From Leptospirales bacterium (GTDB lineage: Bacteria; Spirochaetota; Leptospiria; Leptospirales; Leptospiraceae), in assembly GCA_013297885.1 (NCBI GenBank), contig JAAFIR010000001.1:62001-126000 (forward strand): 64,000 bases of DNA, written 5' to 3'. Every line of letters begins with the position of its first letter. Position 1 is the first letter of the stretch. The translations under genes were made by a program, and so were the position numbers. The notes beneath the pieces were generated by a model. The model had not been told where the DNA came from and searched no databases. It saw only the letters and a program-made list of their open reading frames with translations. Of the stretch, positions 35,902 through 44,730 are shown piece after piece.

Positions 35902-36509
35902 TGGTATTACTCAAATATAGAAACAGAGCCTGACAAAAAAGTTTTTTTGAGAAAAATTTACAAATTCTCCTTTTCAATTTGTGTTTTTCGATAAAAAACT
36001 TTTTTGTCAGGCTTTTAACATGGTATGATGTATTTTTAAAAGTAAAACTTTTATCAAAGCTAATAAAATCACTCCCAGATTTAGAATCGAACGCAGTGAG
36101 ATTCTAAATCTGGGTATTAGTTGATACTTCTGTTTTAATTGATGTTTTAAGAGACATTAAGAATCCTACCACAGAAAAATTTTATTCCTTAGAAGAAAAT
36201 AAAATTCCATTTGGAATTACTACACTAATATATCAGGAAGTGTTACAAGGTGCATCTTCAGAAAAATCTTTTCTTTCTCTAAAAGAATTTTTGAGTTCTC
36301 AAACATTCTATGAACAAATAGATTCTATCTTAGAAGCTGAACTTTCAGCCAAAATATATTTTAAATATAGAAAAGCAGGTATAACAATTCGATCTAGTAT
36401 TGATTGTTCAATTGTTCAAACCTGCCTCACTAATAATTTATTTTTACTCCACAACGATTCTGATTTTACAAACATCAAAAAAGTAGTGAGAGATTTAAAA
36501 ATATATTAG
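35901..36509 (+). pseudogene. vapC: VapC-type PIN toxin, interrupted by a 210-bp insertion
   Basis: The toxin starts ATG GTA TTA at 35901 and is broken after three codons. The frame resumes at 36120 with VDTSVLIDVLRDI, so MVLVDTSVLID is restored exactly by removing 35910-36119. The downstream part holds the remaining PIN residues (TTLIYQEVLQG, IRSSIDCSIVQTC, LFLLHNDSDF), giving 132 or so residues when intact. PIN toxins are Mg-dependent RNases. The insertion adds an in-frame TGA at once. A Met at 36240-region would lack the first catalytic Asp. Confidence 0.85.
35910..36119. mobile_element. 210-bp palindromic insertion (MITE-like) in vapC
   Basis: The insertion is flanked by the 7-bp direct repeat GGTATTA (35903-35909 and 36113-36119), consistent with a target duplication. 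It contains a perfect 21-bp inverted repeat, the arms beginning AGCCTGACAAAAAAG (35927-35947 and 35993-36013), and a perfect 15-bp one, CCCAGATTTAGAATC (36074-36088 with 36100-36114). It has no coding frame. It could be one non-autonomous element or two nested ones. Confidence 0.7.
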
Positions 36510-36541
36510 ATAGGTTTAATTATTCCTATTCCACACAAATT

Positions 36542-39500
36542 CTAACTAGACTTTGTTTTTGATTTTTTAGAATCTTCTTTTTTAGTCCTTTTAGAAAATT
36601 TTTCTAAATTTTGTAACCAAGTTTCTCTATCTAAATTCCACAAATCCCATTCTTCGTCTGAAACAAATAAATCCAAATCTTTTGGATCAAGATTATTATT
36701 TTGCATAAACTTTATATGTTCATACATAATCATTCCTTTACAGGCTATGTTAAATGCACCATTTGCATCTGCATCAATAGGAAGTTTTGAATTTGATTTA
36801 CGAGATTCAAAATGTTCTCCATTTTCATTCCTCACAGGTGAAAGCAAAAAATTATCATCTTGATTTTTGGAAACATCACCTGAGTTTCTAATTTGCTGAA
36901 TGATATCAATTGCAAATCTAAGAGATTCCCAAGCAGGATGTTCATTCACTTTTGGTAATTCTTTATTTTCTTTTAATTGAGCTAATAACGATTTACTTTT
37001 ATCAAATTGTTCAAATAGTTTATCTAAAATTTCTTTAACATTTTTTGATTCAATAATATACTCATTTTTATCTTTTCCCCTTTTGGCTCTGTATCTTTCT
37101 AAAGAACTTCCATTTTTACTAGACCATAATTTCCATATCTTTTCAGCATTTTTTTCTTTATACTCAAAGAAATAATCTCCGTTTTCATCAATACTAATTT
37201 CAGTGAATACTTCAAAGATTTGGTTTTGAATTTCTTTTTCTGTTCCTTTTTTTAAATAAATTGTTTTTCTCCAACCAGTTGCTGGGTCAGTAATTGAAGT
37301 ATAGTTTGCCCGAGTGTAAAGCATTACCCCAAATTGTTTTTTATCTTCTATATCTTTATAATTTGAAACTGGTGGAGTGAGTTGAAGAGCTTTTGAAACG
37401 GAGCCAACTTCACCCATTTTTGCTTTTTTATCTACTAAATAATTTAGTTTTTTAGCCAAAGCTAATTCAAATTTTTGATACACTTGTTGCTCAAATTTTT
37501 GACGACCTCTTTTAAAACCAGAATTCAAGTCTTCTTGGATAATAAATGTTGGTTTGAAATTTCCATCTTTATCTTTCATCTTCTGAATAATTTCGTGAAT
37601 GACTAAAGAAATATAACCATCTTTTAAATTAGAAATATTACCTTTTTGTTGCCAATTTTCTTGCTTTTCTCTTCTTAACTTAGCTGCACCATTAATTGCT
37701 TCCAAATAGTTTTTATTATTAATAATATCAAAATTTCCTTGTTCAATAATTTCTCCTTTTGAATTTAATAAAGAGAAATAAATTAAATGTTTTTCACCTC
37801 TATCAATTCCAAGAAATTGAATATTTTCTGATTTAGTGTAATTGGAGTTTACAAGGTTATCAATGTTATCATTTCTAATTGCTTTGAAATTTAATGTGAT
37901 TGGGCAATGAAAATGAAATTTATCAGTAGTGTATCTTTTATTTGAAATAATTGGATACTCAAACTTTTCTTTCAAATTTTTGTCAATATAATGATGTCCT
38001 TTTTCTCTTCCATTTATATCATATTCCGGTTTATATTGAATTGCTTCTTTTCTATAGAAAATTTCTGCTTGACCATTTAATTTATAGATCACATCTTTAA
38101 GATTTTCATTAGTAAATAAATTCTTCCAATAAAAGGTATGGATATTATCTGAACCATTAGATTTTTTATTCTGCGAAAAATCTTTGTTATATATTTGAAA
38201 TAAGTAAAACTTTTGATTTTTAACAAAATCTAATACTGCTTGCCAATTAACTTTTTGAAACTTAATTTTAAAACATGATACTTCAGTGTCATGATAAAAT
38301 TCTGAAATGTCATTATACTGAGTTGTAGTTTTCCATGAAAAGTTATAATGCTTATAGGATTCATGCAAAGAAAACCCTTTTTTAAAATAATCAATTAGTT
38401 TATGAAGTGATTCTTTAAATTCTTTTTCATTCTTTTTTTTATACTCAGTTTTAAATTTTTCTTGATCATATATTTCTAAAACATCAGCAATTGGTAAATT
38501 ATATTTTTTGACTGCAGGGGCAAAATTTTCACCTTTAGATCGAATGAATAATCTGGGAACATTTTTATTGTCAGGTTTTTGAAAATCCAGAATTATTCTT
38601 CTTCCCAAACTATTTTCATCTTCATTTTCTAATAACTTTACTTCATTTTCTGATAGCTGTTTGTCGTTAATTACAAAATAATAAAGACCTTCTTTTTCAA
38701 AAATCAAACCCGCTTTTGTATTATATTCTTGTGACCAACCACCCAACAAAACTGGATTACCAAAATTTAATTTTAATTTATTTTTCTTTGCATCATCTTG
38801 AGGTTTTTTTGATAGATAGTTTCTAACATCATCATACCAATTCAACCAGTCTGCGTCTTTTGGACGAAGAAGACCATTTACTAATTCACTAAAATCAGAA
38901 TTAATTGAATTTCCTTTTGTTTTATTTTCTTTTACATCAAAAAATTTTATATTCATTAAAGTTAATTTAGCAGTATCCAACCAATCTTTAATTTTTTTAA
39001 TTTCATTTTCGTCTTTATACCTGGTAATTCTTAATACATTGGATGATTGACTTAAAAACACATTTGCAAAATTTTCAATATCGTTACAAATTAAATTTAC
39101 TAAATTTTTACTTGGTGTGTTCTTTTCATTTATAACTGATTTCTTATCTTCTAAAATTGATTCTTTAAAAAATCTTTCACACCAACCTTCAGTGTTATCT
39201 TGATCTATTATATCAAATAAAACTGAAAGTTCTATTGCATCATTCATTTTTAATTGCTCTTCTCTTTTTTTATCAAAAGAAGCTACTGATTTTAAAATTT
39301 CTTTTTGGTCTTTATCTTTACTTTCAAAAACTTTTTGGATGTAGTCTTTAATTACATGCCAATTTGCAAAATAAGAGTTAGAAATTTTAGTCAAAGCAGA
39401 TTTTGAACAATAAATACCTTCCCAATGTTCATTTTCTTTTAGGAAATCAATAAAGTTAAAAATAGTTTTTATTTCATTATTAACTTCATTGATTCTTGTA

Positions 39501-40732
39501 AAATATTTTTCTCCAGCTATACTAATTTTTTCTAAAGCACCTTCTAAACTCAATATTTCTTGTGAACTTTCTTTTGATTTTTGTTGTTCTTTGGTATCAT
39601 ATTTTAATTGAAAAAATAAAGATTTTTTGTCTCCACAACCAATTTGTTTAAACAATGTTTTAAATTGAGAAAGTTTTCTAAAATTAGATACGGTAATATT
39701 TGCTTGGTTGTATAAATTGATTAGCTGATTGTAATGTCCAATAATTCTATTGTATTCATCAATACCTGATTGGCTTAAACATTCTGAGAATTTTTTAATT
39801 TCAAAAAACTCTTCATTTATTTCCTCCGCTTCGATCATTTGGTTTGTTTTGGTATCTTTGATTTGAGTAGTTCGTTTTGATTCTTGTAAAAATTTGTAAG
39901 CATTTAAGTATTCTTGTTTTCTTGAAGGAATAGTTTCTTCTTGTTTTGTTTTTCGATTTTTAATTTTTTTTTCTTCTGAAAATTGAATTATATTATCACA
40001 AAACTTATGTAAGTTTTCATGTACAATTCTTGTAGCAACTGAAGTGCTTGCCTCTTTATTAAATTCATAATAGTTTAATCTATTTTCATTGTATTTAGAA
40101 AAATAGGTAAAGAATCCAGAAAATGTTTCCAGATAACCACTTCTTTTAATTTCTATTTTACCTTTTTTATTAGTGATTTCTTCAATTGTCAGATACTCTG
40201 AAATTTTTTCTTTAGGAACCAAATCAGCGATATTTTTTTCAATATATTTTAATATTCCAGATTCGGTTAAAGACTTAATCCCTTCTTTTTTTAGAGTTTT
40301 TTTATCTTTCTTTTTTTCTTTTGTAGAATTAATTTCTTCATTCTTAACTACTAGTTCATTTGCTTTTTCTGAAAATTTATTTCCAGCTTCATCAAAAGTT
40401 TCACCAATTTTTTCTCTTAAAGATTTTTCTAATTGATCTAACTTTTTTACTTTCCCTTTTTTATACTCTTGAAAATAATCATTGAATTCAATATTTTTTG
40501 CTTTTTCTGAATTTAAACTTTCGTTAATGGCTGTTTCATGAATTTTATCCATCACTGGTTTTAGAGCAACATATGCTTCTTTAATTTTTTTATCTTCATC
40601 GACTATCTTTTTGAGTAGTTTTTCCGACTCATCAATTGATAATTCTTTTCCATCTTTCCCAACAGGTTTTAACTCAAACTTCAAAGTTTTTTGTAAACTA
40701 TATAGGTTTGTAAACTCACTCAAATTTTTCAT
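36542..40732 (-). CDS. cas12a: Type V-A effector nuclease Cas12a
   Basis: A 1396-residue Cas12a, slightly longer than the usual 1200-1350. The N-terminal REC lobe begins FTNLYSLQKTLKFELKPVGK; a Lys-rich insertion lies near residues 130-150 (KEKKKDKKTLKKEG). WED/PI region includes FHFHCPITLNFKA before RuvC-I. Catalytic acids: D977 in FLGIDRGEKHLIYF (RuvC I), E1067 in IIQEDLNSGFKRGRQKFE (RuvC II), and Asp at about 1320-1322 in IDADANGAFNIA (RuvC III). LTPPVSNYKDI and GWRKTIYLKKG are also typical. It processes its own pre-crRNA and cuts both DNA strands. It is on the array strand but 2.2 kb from cas4, separated by fic and vapBC. Confidence 0.97.
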   Translation of the reverse strand: MKNLSEFTNLYSLQKTLKFELKPVGKDGKELSIDESEKLLKKIVDEDKKIKEAYVALKPVMDKIHETAINESLNSEKAKNIEFNDYFQEYKKGKVKKLDQLEKSLREKIGETFDEAGNKFSEKANELVVKNEEINSTKEKKKDKKTLKKEGIKSLTESGILKYIEKNIADLVPKEKISEYLTIEEITNKKGKIEIKRSGYLETFSGFFTYFSKYNENRLNYYEFNKEASTSVATRIVHENLHKFCDNIIQFSEEKKIKNRKTKQEETIPSRKQEYLNAYKFLQESKRTTQIKDTKTNQMIEAEEINEEFFEIKKFSECLSQSGIDEYNRIIGHYNQLINLYNQANITVSNFRKLSQFKTLFKQIGCGDKKSLFFQLKYDTKEQQKSKESSQEILSLEGALEKISIAGEKYFTRINEVNNEIKTIFNFIDFLKENEHWEGIYCSKSALTKISNSYFANWHVIKDYIQKVFESKDKDQKEILKSVASFDKKREEQLKMNDAIELSVLFDIIDQDNTEGWCERFFKESILEDKKSVINEKNTPSKNLVNLICNDIENFANVFLSQSSNVLRITRYKDENEIKKIKDWLDTAKLTLMNIKFFDVKENKTKGNSINSDFSELVNGLLRPKDADWLNWYDDVRNYLSKKPQDDAKKNKLKLNFGNPVLLGGWSQEYNTKAGLIFEKEGLYYFVINDKQLSENEVKLLENEDENSLGRRIILDFQKPDNKNVPRLFIRSKGENFAPAVKKYNLPIADVLEIYDQEKFKTEYKKKNEKEFKESLHKLIDYFKKGFSLHESYKHYNFSWKTTTQYNDISEFYHDTEVSCFKIKFQKVNWQAVLDFVKNQKFYLFQIYNKDFSQNKKSNGSDNIHTFYWKNLFTNENLKDVIYKLNGQAEIFYRKEAIQYKPEYDINGREKGHHYIDKNLKEKFEYPIISNKRYTTDKFHFHCPITLNFKAIRNDNIDNLVNSNYTKSENIQFLGIDRGEKHLIYFSLLNSKGEIIEQGNFDIINNKNYLEAINGAAKLRREKQENWQQKGNISNLKDGYISLVIHEIIQKMKDKDGNFKPTFIIQEDLNSGFKRGRQKFEQQVYQKFELALAKKLNYLVDKKAKMGEVGSVSKALQLTPPVSNYKDIEDKKQFGVMLYTRANYTSITDPATGWRKTIYLKKGTEKEIQNQIFEVFTEISIDENGDYFFEYKEKNAEKIWKLWSSKNGSSLERYRAKRGKDKNEYIIESKNVKEILDKLFEQFDKSKSLLAQLKENKELPKVNEHPAWESLRFAIDIIQQIRNSGDVSKNQDDNFLLSPVRNENGEHFESRKSNSKLPIDADANGAFNIACKGMIMYEHIKFMQNNNLDPKDLDLFVSDEEWDLWNLDRETWLQNLEKFSKRTKKEDSKKSKTKSS

Positions 40733-41129
40733 AATGTTCTCCAGAATATTTTATTAAATACCAATGTTACCAAGCTTCCCGACAAATTAGAAATCATATT
40801 GAAAAAAACTAGATAATTATTTAACTTGATATGCTTTACCTAACCATTTCTATTCCTAATTCATCATTCTTACTAACTCCCTACTTACTTCGTCTCAAAC
40901 GGCATACATTCGGCATGTTGTTCGCATCTTTTACTGTATTTCTTCGAAGAAAACCCAGAAAAGATGCTAAAAACTTCCTTATTACATGCTTTAAAAGTAA
41001 AAGTTAAATGCTATTTTGATAGAAGATACTAAGGTTTATATAAAGAAAAGCTAGTTGTAAGTTTAATCAAATTAGCCTAATAAATTAATAATAATTAAAT
41101 GAAGATAAAGGAATATTCTTAGTGATACT
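40733..41129. other. Region upstream of cas12a with a nested hairpin, no gene
   Basis: About 400 bp without a credible frame. At 40924-40967 arms GCATCTTTT and AAAAGATGC enclose the palindrome TTTCTTCGAAGAAA (40939-40952). It may be a fragment of the two-hairpin element family, but the conserved boxes are not clear. The cas12a promoter must lie in this stretch. Confidence 0.4.
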
Positions 41130-41358
41130 ATTAAATGCAAAATTAAAAACAATATTGCATGAAAGTGGTGGAGTTCAAGAATAGCAAATTCTAAGAAACC
41201 ATTTAAGTAGATTTATAAAAAATAATTTATTTAATTTAATATATCGATTATAAAAGTTTTTTTTAACAGATAATTATAAAATGGTAACAACTCTTGGATA
41301 TTATCTATATAAATAATAAATTTTTTATAAAGATTTTAAAGTGAATACTAGTGGATAA
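41130..41358 (+). pseudogene. Decayed copy of the 3' end of tsaD
   Basis: Translation in the same register shows SGGVQE, ILRNHLSRFIKNN, FNLIYRL, TDNYKMVTTLGYYLYK and KDFKVNTSG with three to four stops. This lines up colinearly with the tsaD end (SGGVLAN, TLRTHLDLFAKKN, SNLIYPN, TDNGAMVATLGYYLFKK, LDFKVSPS) at about 24741-24964. DNA identity is visible but much eroded. Nothing of the tsaD 5' part is seen. Confidence 0.75.
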
Positions 41359-41431
41359 ATTTTTATTGAAAAAAAAAATAAATAGAAAATTATGAACTTA
41401 TGTTAACCAATCGATTTACTTTAGAGTCATT

Positions 41432-42157
41432 TTGTCAGATAAAATTTTAAGTGTTGGAGATAATATTCAAGTTAGTAATGCATCTTGGACTTTTGGTGGA
41501 GATGTTCCAAAAACTTTTGATTCACATGTGAGCAAATCAGTTCCGTTCTATAAAGAAGGACAAGATTTAATTTGTAAATATTCAGATTATTTTATTCATG
41601 AAAATTCAACTATTTATGATTTAGGAACTTCAACTGCTGAATTAATTTTTAATGTTGCGAGTTGGCACAAAAATAAAAAACAAACTAAATTTATTGGTGT
41701 AGATAGAGAAGAAAGTATGCTTGGGCTGGCAAAAGAAAAATGTAAATCTGATTCTAGAATAAGTTTTATTCATGATGAAATTCCAGATTTAAAATATGAA
41801 AAATCTGATTTAATTTTGTCTTATTATACAATTCAATTTTTAAAACCCAAATATCGCCAAGAAGTTTTTCATTCTATATTTGAATCTTTAAATTGGGGTG
41901 GAGCTTTTATTCTATTTGAAAAAGTTAGAGCTCCTGACGCAAGATTTCAAGATTTAGCAACTTCATTGTATAATGATTATAAGTTAGATCAGGGATATAA
42001 CTCAGAAGAAATTATAGCTAAATCTAGAAGTTTAAAAGGTGTTTTGGAGCCATTTTCTACTGAAGCAAATTTTGATTTATTAAAAAGAGCTGGTTTTAAA
42101 GATATGATGTCAATTTTTAAATATATATGTTTTGAGGGGATAATAGCAATTAAATGA
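41432..42157 (+). CDS. CmoA-like SAM-dependent (carboxy-SAM synthase family) methyltransferase
   Basis: A 241-residue Rossmann protein. N terminus WTFGGDVPKTFDSHVSKSVP matches the FDxHV...SVP start of CmoA. SAM-binding loop is TIYDLGTSTAELIF; acidic loop is KFIGVDREESML. The C-terminal half follows CmoA: YTIQFLKPKYRQEVFHSI, NWGGAFILFEKVR, GYNSEEIIAKSRSLKGVLEP and LLKRAGFKDMMSIF. CmoA makes carboxy-SAM for tRNA wobble uridine modification with CmoB; no cmoB is in the window, so it may be a diverged relative. Start is TTG. It overlaps the next gene by 4 bp. Confidence 0.75.
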   Translation: MSDKILSVGDNIQVSNASWTFGGDVPKTFDSHVSKSVPFYKEGQDLICKYSDYFIHENSTIYDLGTSTAELIFNVASWHKNKKQTKFIGVDREESMLGLAKEKCKSDSRISFIHDEIPDLKYEKSDLILSYYTIQFLKPKYRQEVFHSIFESLNWGGAFILFEKVRAPDARFQDLATSLYNDYKLDQGYNSEEIIAKSRSLKGVLEPFSTEANFDLLKRAGFKDMMSIFKYICFEGIIAIK

Positions 42158-42912
42158 AAAATTTTAACATTAAAGTAGGTAATTTCTTTTTTAAATGGAG
42201 AGACACCTTATTTACCATTTTTTTTATTCCTGCTTTATTTTTATTCTCTTATTCAGAATTTGCATTTGGAAACTTTACTTTAGAAATAGTTTTTAGTTTA
42301 TTTGGTTTTTTAATTTTGTTTTTAGGACAAATTATTAGAGCTATAACAGTGGGTTATGCTTATATCAAGAGAGGTGGCCTCAATAAACAGATTTATGCAG
42401 AAAAATTAGTTCATAGAGGAATGTTTGCTCATGTGAGAAATCCATTATATTTAGGAAATATATTAATTGTTACAGCTGGAATTTTAAATTTAGGAATGCC
42501 TATTTATACATTTCTAGTTCTTCCATTTTTTTATTATATTTATTATTGTATCACAATTGCTGAAGAAAATTTTTTGTCCGGTAAATTTGGTGAAGACTAT
42601 CAAGTTTATTTAAAAGAAGTAAATCGTTTTTTACCCAGTAATTTATCTAATTGGTCAAAATCAATTGAGGGAATGGATTTTACTTGGAAAAGATATTTCA
42701 AAAAAGAATATGTTACTACAACAGTAATTGTATTTAGTACATATTTTTTAGTAAATATTTTAAAGTTTTATTATCGTTATGAGTTTAAATTAGATTCATT
42801 TTTTAGCCAGTTTCATATTTTCTGTATTTGTATTTTAATTTTAGTTTTATTTATAATCAGAATCTTAATGTATTTTAAAAAATTAGAAATTGAAGAGAGA
42901 AAAGAAGATTAA
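42154..42912 (+). CDS. Isoprenylcysteine carboxyl methyltransferase-like membrane protein
   Basis: A 252-residue multi-helix membrane protein. The catalytic ICMT/PEMT region is VHRGMFAHVRNPLYLGN, with the later CITIAEENFLSGKFGEDYQVYLKEVNRFLP carrying the conserved EExxL/F...Y segment (quoted in parts). Such bacterial proteins methylate lipids or other small substrates at the membrane. It overlaps the CmoA-like gene by ATGA, suggesting coupled expression. Its 3' end overlaps the convergent MBOAT gene by 4 bp. Confidence 0.82.
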   Translation: MKNFNIKVGNFFFKWRDTLFTIFFIPALFLFSYSEFAFGNFTLEIVFSLFGFLILFLGQIIRAITVGYAYIKRGGLNKQIYAEKLVHRGMFAHVRNPLYLGNILIVTAGILNLGMPIYTFLVLPFFYYIYYCITIAEENFLSGKFGEDYQVYLKEVNRFLPSNLSNWSKSIEGMDFTWKRYFKKEYVTTTVIVFSTYFLVNILKFYYRYEFKLDSFFSQFHIFCICILILVLFIIRILMYFKKLEIEERKED

Positions 42913-44345
42913 AATTGAAAATAAACAAATGCTAGTTCGTTGTCATTGCTAAAATAAGCAATGATTAAAATTAAAATTGGATAAACGAAAAATTCTAATT
43001 TTGAATTTATAGTAAATGCTTTTTTCTTTTCAAAAATATAATGTCCGATAATATTTGAGATAAAGAGGACAATTACCATCACAAAAAATGTTTTTAACAT
43101 ATAAGGTCTAATAAATTCACCCGATTCCATAAAAATCATTTTTTCCATCATAATTTTTGCCATACTCATATTTTCAGATCGAAATAAAGCACATGCAAAT
43201 GTTACAGCACCAAGTCCATAAATCCAAGATAAAAATAAAAAAGTGGGATGAAATTTTTTTGGTAGATTCTTCCAAAATTTTTCTGTATAGTTTTTTATAG
43301 CAGATTCAAAAGCTAAAAAACTACCCATAAAAGCTCCCCAAAAAAAATAAGTCCAATTTGCACCATGCCAAATTCCACCAATAAACATGGTCATGAATAA
43401 ATTAAATTTATGAATAAATACTCCTTTTTTACTTCCTCCAAAGGAAATATAAATATAATCTCTTAGCCAAGTGCCGAGAGTAATATGCCATCGTCTCCAA
43501 AAATCTGTTACTGAAGTTGGTTTTAATGGCAAATAAAAATTTTCAGGTAATTTATAACCAAGTAGTAGTGCAGAACCAAACGCCATATCAGAATACCCAC
43601 TAAAATCACCATACAACTGGATTACAAAAAAAGCATTTGCAATCCAAATAGAAATCCCTGAATAAACCTCAGGTGATTTAAAAAGTACATCCACAATTGG
43701 TGAAACATTATCAGAAATGATAATTTTTTTAAAATAACCCATTAAAAAAAATCGAATGGCTAATTTAAAATCTATATCTTCAATTTTTTTGTGAGTTTCA
43801 AGTTGAGGTAAAAAAGTTTTTGCAGTTACAATTGGTCCAGCAACTAGTTGTGGAAAAAAAGAAACAAATAAAGCAAATCTTAAAAAACTTTTCTCTACTG
43901 GAATTTCTTTTCTATAAACATCAATTGTATAACTCATAGATTGAAAAGTGAAAAAAGAAATTCCAACAGGTAGAATAATTTCTAGAATAGGTAAATATTT
44001 ATTTCCTAAAATTTGATTAATTGAATTTGCAAAAAATAAATAGTATTTAAAAAATCCTAAAACACAAATTAAATTTAAAAATAAGCTAAGGTACAAAAAA
44101 AATAATCTTTTATTTTTTGAATCTGATTCATTTATATAAATTGCTAAAACAAAATCAATCAAAGTGGATAAAAGAATGAGAGAACCAAATCGGTAATCCC
44201 AGGACATATAAAAATAGTAACTTACAAAAAGTAAAAAACCTTGAAATAGAAAATTTCTATCTTTTGAAAAAATTGGTAATAAATACCAATATATAAAAAA
44301 TACAAAACCAAAAAATAGAAAGTATTCTAATTCAGAAAATATCAC
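42909..44345 (-). CDS. MBOAT-family O-acyltransferase (AlgI/DltB-like)
   Basis: A 478-residue polytopic membrane protein. MBOAT hallmarks are GISFFTFQSMSYTIDVYRKE, FPQLVAGPIV, YGDFSGYSDMAFGSALLLGY, TSVTDFWRRWHITLGTWLRD and GGIWHGANWTYFFWG with the catalytic His. Such proteins transfer acyl groups across the membrane onto extracytoplasmic glycans. The start is GTG overlapping the TAG of the upstream small gene (TAGTG). The exported partner it usually works with may be the upstream product, but that is unproven. Confidence 0.92.
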   Translation of the reverse strand: MIFSELEYFLFFGFVFFIYWYLLPIFSKDRNFLFQGFLLFVSYYFYMSWDYRFGSLILLSTLIDFVLAIYINESDSKNKRLFFLYLSLFLNLICVLGFFKYYLFFANSINQILGNKYLPILEIILPVGISFFTFQSMSYTIDVYRKEIPVEKSFLRFALFVSFFPQLVAGPIVTAKTFLPQLETHKKIEDIDFKLAIRFFLMGYFKKIIISDNVSPIVDVLFKSPEVYSGISIWIANAFFVIQLYGDFSGYSDMAFGSALLLGYKLPENFYLPLKPTSVTDFWRRWHITLGTWLRDYIYISFGGSKKGVFIHKFNLFMTMFIGGIWHGANWTYFFWGAFMGSFLAFESAIKNYTEKFWKNLPKKFHPTFLFLSWIYGLGAVTFACALFRSENMSMAKIMMEKMIFMESGEFIRPYMLKTFFVMVIVLFISNIIGHYIFEKKKAFTINSKLEFFVYPILILIIAYFSNDNELAFVYFQF

Positions 44346-44650
44346 TATTTATCGTGTTCCCACCTAACAGAACCCTCTAATGCCCAGACTTTATCCCTAT
44401 ATTCAACAGACTTATAATCACCATTTATTGTTTCATAAGTCATATCTTTAATTGTGTCATTATTGTTTCCTTTGTGAAAACTGACACTCACCATTTGTTT
44501 AAAATCTTTTGGAAGTTTTAAAACTTCATCTCCAAAACCAAGCCTTGATAGTGTTCTTCCACAATTAGAAATTGAAGTGAGTAATAAAAAAATTGCACAG
44601 GTTAAAAAACCCAAGCAAAAATCTTTAAAGTGTATTTTAGTGTTTTTCAT
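44345..44650 (-). CDS. Small membrane-anchored or lipoprotein gene before MBOAT
   Basis: A 101-residue protein with one hydrophobic segment (FCLGFLTCAIFLLLTSISNC) whose final Cys could be lipidated. The rest is soluble: LGFGDEVLKLPKDFKQMVSV and KVWALEGSVRWEHDK. The stop overlaps the MBOAT GTG start by one base. No family recognised. Confidence 0.65.
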   Translation of the reverse strand: MKNTKIHFKDFCLGFLTCAIFLLLTSISNCGRTLSRLGFGDEVLKLPKDFKQMVSVSFHKGNNNDTIKDMTYETINGDYKSVEYRDKVWALEGSVRWEHDK

Positions 44651-44730
44651 AACATCATCTAAAAATATTTTTTTTTTAAGTCAAGAATTTTAATTCTTAT
44701 GAATTGAATTTATTATTTTTAGGAAATATT

